A stretch of DNA of 64,000 bases from Ramlibacter ginsenosidimutans (GTDB taxonomy: Bacteria; Pseudomonadota; Gammaproteobacteria; Burkholderiales; Burkholderiaceae_C): assembly GCF_042678185.1 (NCBI RefSeq), contig NZ_JBHUDQ010000015.1; one strand, 5' to 3'. This document shows positions 61,660-64,000 of this stretch, piece by piece (position 1 is the stretch's first letter; each line of letters opens with the position of its first letter). The position numbers were made by a program, and so were the translations under genes. Under the pieces are notes generated by a model, which was not told the origin of the DNA, did no database searches, and saw only the letters and a program-made list of their open reading frames with translations.

Positions 61660-61938
61660 GTCGCGGCAGGCGGCGTGCGGTGCAGGCCCGCATGAAGGGC
61701 ATCGCCTGGAAGCCGGTCCGGGCGTCGGAGCGGGGCTCGAGAGCGTCAGCGTCGAGCCGCGCGTACGTTTCATGCTACCGCGGCACTTGTCCGAGCAGAG
61801 AGTTTGTCCGCGACCAGCGGGCAAACTCTCTGCGAGTTGTGCCGCGCGACGCCGCCCGGTCCGGCTTCCAGGGAAGTCGGCGCGCGCAGTCGCCGACCGA
61901 TGCCTAGCGGGCCTGCACCGCACGCCGCCTGCCGCGAC
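61660..61938. repeat. Large inverted repeat with perfect 32-bp outer arms and inner hairpin
   Basis: The 32 bases 61660-61691 are exactly complementary to 61907-61938. Inside, CCTGGAAGCCGG (61705-61716) matches CCGGCTTCCAGG (61861-61872), and a central hairpin (GCGGCAC 61780-61786 with GTGCCGC 61839-61845; CAGAGAGTTTG 61796-61806 with CAAACTCTCTG 61822-61832) fills the middle. Total about 280 bp. Not recognised as any IS or RNA family. Confidence 0.85.
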
Positions 61939-62010
61939 GGCCGCCGGCCTTCGCAGAGCGCACATCACATGGCGCACCGCGACAACCGTCAGCGAGCACG
62001 AGCACGGATC

Positions 62011-62063
62011 GCTGGGGTTCGCTCGCGCTCACCGCCCGGGCGCTGCGCGCCCGCCAGCCTACG
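62011..62063. repeat. Reverse GTAGGCTGG repeat carrying a small inserted palindrome
   Basis: Reverse unit GCTGGGGTTCGCTCGCGCTCACCGCC...CGCCAGCCTACGG interrupted by a palindromic GGGCGCTGCGCGCCC of about 15 bp. It forms the right border of the composite element. Confidence 0.8.
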
Positions 62064-62074
62064 GACGACCTGCC

Positions 62075-62239
62075 TCAGGGCCCGCCGACGATGACGCTAT
62101 TCGCCGGGCCGACATAGCCCAGCACGCTGTTCCAGATGCCTCCGTTCCAGGCCTGCCGTTGGGCAGGCTGGTCCGGTGCGCTTGCGCAGGCCGACAGCAA
62201 TGCAGCCGTGGCGAGCAGGACGATCCATCTTCCGGCCAT
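62075..62239 (-). CDS. Small lipoprotein
   Basis: A 54-residue protein: MAGRWIVLLATAALLSACASAPDQPAQRQ. A lipobox LLSAC is present with Cys18, so it is probably exported and lipidated. The mature part is only about 36 residues (QAWNGGIWNSVLGYVGPANSVIVGGP). A GAGGAGT site precedes the ATG. No family is known. Confidence 0.65.
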   Translation of the reverse strand: MAGRWIVLLATAALLSACASAPDQPAQRQAWNGGIWNSVLGYVGPANSVIVGGP

Positions 62240-62469
62240 GGGCGACTCCTCTTGTGGACGCACCATTGCAATCGTGCGCAGCAGCGGCCGGTGTAGTCCG
62301 GCTGCCGAACGCGCTGTCGTACCGAGTTGCAAACGACGTGGGCAACATTGGTACCAAGCTGTTTCCGGATGGGCCCGTGCGCCCCTGCCGTGGCGCGCAA
62401 GTGCGTAAATCGTTTTCCCGTGCCGGCGGGCGCCGGCCCCGGGTTCCCCCAGAACACAGGAGCGCATCC

Positions 62470-62829
62470 ATGAACCTCGCCATGAAGAAAACCACTTGCC
62501 GTGTGTTGGTGGTTTCCTTGCTCGCACTGTCCTTCCAGACGGCGCGGGCGGGACTGATCAGCGCCGAGCAGGCGCAGGGCCCCGTTCCGTCGCAGGAACG
62601 CACCATGGTCCTGAGCACGCTCGACCGTGCGGACGTCGCGGCGCAATTGCAGGCCGCCGGCATCGATCCCAGCGCCGCGCGCGAGCGCGTGCAGAACATG
62701 AGCGACCAGGAAGTGCAGGCACTGGCGCAGGACATCCAGAGCGCACCCGCGGGCGGGATGACCACCTGGGGCTGGGTGGCGGTGGTGCTGATCGCCGCGC
62801 TGATCTGGTATTACGCAGTGCGCAAGTAA
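62470..62829 (+). CDS. PA2779 family protein
   Basis: A 119-residue protein with a signal peptide (VLVVSLLALSFQTARA), a helical middle (LDRADVAAQLQAAGIDPSAARERVQNMSDQEVQALAQDIQSAPAGG), and a C-terminal membrane helix (WGWVAVVLIAALIWYYAVRK). It is typical of the PA2779 family, which accompanies PA2778-type peptidases. It starts 6 bp before the next gene's start region (62836) and has a CAGGAG site. Confidence 0.85.
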   Translation: MNLAMKKTTCRVLVVSLLALSFQTARAGLISAEQAQGPVPSQERTMVLSTLDRADVAAQLQAAGIDPSAARERVQNMSDQEVQALAQDIQSAPAGGMTTWGWVAVVLIAALIWYYAVRK

Positions 62830-62835
62830 GGACGC

Positions 62836-63816
62836 ATGCCCGCGACGATCGCGAACGGGCTGCGGCAGGGGTGGCGGCTGGCGCTGTGCGCCGCCGTCCT
62901 CCTGCTGTGCGGCTGCAGCACCCTGATCCCGCAGACGGTCGCCTTGCGCACCGCCTGGCCGGCAGGCGTGCCGCAGCAGGTGGAGCTGACGCAGGTTCCC
63001 TTCTTCCCGCAGAAAGACTACCAGTGCGGCCCGGCCGCGCTGGCGATGGCGATGGATTACAGCGGCGCGAAGCTGCGCCCCGAGGACCTCGTGGACGAGG
63101 TGTGGCTGCCTTCGCGCCAAGGCAGCCTGCAGGTCGAGATGCTGGCCGCGCCGCGGCGGCACGGACTCGTGAGCTATCACCTCGCGCCGCAATACACGGA
63201 CCTGCTGCGTGAAGTGGCTGCGGGCCACCCGGTGCTGATCCTGCAGGACGCCGGCCTGCTGTTCCCGGAATGGCACTACGCCGTGGTGAACGGCTTCGAC
63301 TACGCGACCGGCACCATCTACCTGCGCTCGGGCCTGGAGCCGCGCGAGGCGATGCCGTTCTCGTATTTCGAACGGACCTGGCGCGCCGGACACTACTGGG
63401 CGATGGTGGTCACTCCGCCGGACCAGGTGCCCGCCACCGCGACGGAGGACCGCTGGCTCAAGGCCTTGCTGGGACTCGCACGCGCGGGCAAGCCCGAGGC
63501 CACCATCCGCGGCTACCGTGCGGCGGTCGCGCGCTGGCCCGACAGCCTGCCCGCGTCGGTCGGCCTCGCGAACACCCTGCACGACAACGGCCACCTGGAC
63601 GAAGCGGCCAAGGTGCTGCGGACCGCGCTGCAGCGCTTCCCCGATTCCACCATCGTGTTGAACAACCTCGCCCAGACCTTGTCCGACCAGGGTCGCAACG
63701 GCGAGGCGCTGGCGCTGATCCGGCGCGCCGATGAAACGCGCAGCCCCTTCGCGAGCGAGGTGCGCGCGACGCGCGCGCTGATCGAGGAGCGGATGAAGGA
63801 GCGCACGGGCTCCTAG
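62836..63816 (+). CDS. PA2778 family C39-like cysteine peptidase with TPR
   Basis: A 326-residue protein. Lipoprotein-like leader (LLCGCSTL), then a C39-type papain fold with catalytic Cys in KDYQCGPAALAMAMDY and His in PEWHYAVVNGFDY; the C-terminal third has TPR-like helices (LANTLHDNGHLDEAAKVLRTALQRFPDSTIVLNNLAQTLSDQGR). Together with PA2779 it is a conserved exported pair of unknown function, possibly peptide cleavage or adhesion-protein processing (inference). Confidence 0.88.
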   Translation: MPATIANGLRQGWRLALCAAVLLLCGCSTLIPQTVALRTAWPAGVPQQVELTQVPFFPQKDYQCGPAALAMAMDYSGAKLRPEDLVDEVWLPSRQGSLQVEMLAAPRRHGLVSYHLAPQYTDLLREVAAGHPVLILQDAGLLFPEWHYAVVNGFDYATGTIYLRSGLEPREAMPFSYFERTWRAGHYWAMVVTPPDQVPATATEDRWLKALLGLARAGKPEATIRGYRAAVARWPDSLPASVGLANTLHDNGHLDEAAKVLRTALQRFPDSTIVLNNLAQTLSDQGRNGEALALIRRADETRSPFASEVRATRALIEERMKERTGS

Positions 63817-63826
63817 CAGCGAGCCC

Positions 63827-64000
63827 CTAGCCGAACGCCTTCGCGACGTGGGCCACGAAGCCCGCGCTGTGGGCGGGATCGAGCCAGCGCACGACGACCA
63901 CGGCCCGATGCGCCGGGTCGATCCACGTGTAGTTGCCGCCGGCGCCCACCATGAACCAGCTGGAGCGCGAGGCCTCGGGGAACATCGCCCCATCCCGGTT
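63827..64000 (-). CDS. Partial serine hydrolase (beta-lactamase family), 3' end only
   Basis: The last 57 codons of a minus-strand gene that starts beyond the window. They read WFMVGAGGNYTWIDPAHRAVVVVRWLDPAHSAGFVAHVAKAFG, typical of the C-terminus of class C beta-lactamase-like serine hydrolases (GGAGGN motif). Active-site motifs are outside the window. Confidence 0.7.
   Translation of the reverse strand, partial: NRDGAMFPEASRSSWFMVGAGGNYTWIDPAHRAVVVVRWLDPAHSAGFVAHVAKAFG

Noticed and set aside
61593..61977. Open frames on both strands within the large inverted repeat
   Set aside because: They encode matching peptides on opposite strands because of the palindrome, with no start signals or domain features.
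62059..63993. A 644-residue minus-strand frame across the PA2778 gene
   Set aside because: Shadow frame; the plus strand carries the peptidase motifs, and the minus-strand serine hydrolase end is in another frame.

Overview
The window is about 64 kb of very GC-rich, densely coding bacterial chromosome. Gene content points to a betaproteobacterium of the order Burkholderiales, most likely Comamonadaceae (Ramlibacter/Variovorax-like). Evidence: a DUF4148 protein, an 87-residue second-type IF-1, an SUMT next to YbiB, a LigD-type ligase, many NarX/NarL and LytS/LytTR sensor genes, and a PA2778/PA2779-type pair. The genus is inference. There is no rRNA, tRNA, CRISPR array, intact insertion sequence or prophage, so this is mostly ordinary core and lineage-specific chromosome.

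Layout. 0.2-9 kb: housekeeping genes (ybiB-cobA, a flavoprotein, rpsU-yqeY, pmbA, yjgA-mog, cysE, trmJ). 8.8-18.8 kb: suhB with a mechanosensitive channel, a polyphosphate kinase 2 followed by a SulP transporter, an HPP/CBS membrane protein, and mutS overlapped by an Anbu-like proteasome-type protease. 18.8-21.3 kb: two alpha/beta hydrolases and uppP. 21.9-26.4 kb: a tight seven-gene unit of small membrane proteins, two 2TM paralogues, a secreted hydrolase, and a LytS/LytTR two-component system. It is preceded by a hairpin-rich candidate leader or sRNA and followed by a structured region ending in a classic terminator. 27-38 kb: a repeat-containing secreted protein, glnS, a hemolysin-III family protein, a methyltransferase, an MNT antitoxin-type gene with a broken HEPN partner, an acyl-CoA ligase, an aminotransferase and several small genes. 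38-43.7 kb: a large PAS sensor kinase, a small conserved protein, an ECF-like membrane protein and an EamA transporter. 43.7-47.9 kb: LigD lacking its nuclease domain, and a LysR regulator divergent from a DUF4148 gene. 48-56 kb: a NarX/NarL-type pair, an SDR dehydrogenase, and a 1070-residue hybrid kinase. 55.7-61.5 kb: infA-type gene, gshA, an HpaB-family flavoprotein, yidB-like gene, carboxylesterase and a RaiA/HPF-like protein. 61.5-64 kb: a complex palindromic element, then a lipoprotein, the PA2779/PA2778 pair, and the 3' end of a serine hydrolase.

The non-coding part is unusual. At least three families of dispersed palindromic repeats lie between genes: the GTAGGCTGG...GAACCCCAGC family, the GGACGCAGAGG long-hairpin family, and a CCCTCCGGGGG-type family. 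One nested palindrome of about 540 bp is at 61.5-62.06 kb.

The best candidates for something undescribed are the 2TM/hydrolase/LytS-LytTR operon with its structured flanking RNAs, and the nested palindrome. All functions were assigned by reading motifs by eye. No database search was run.
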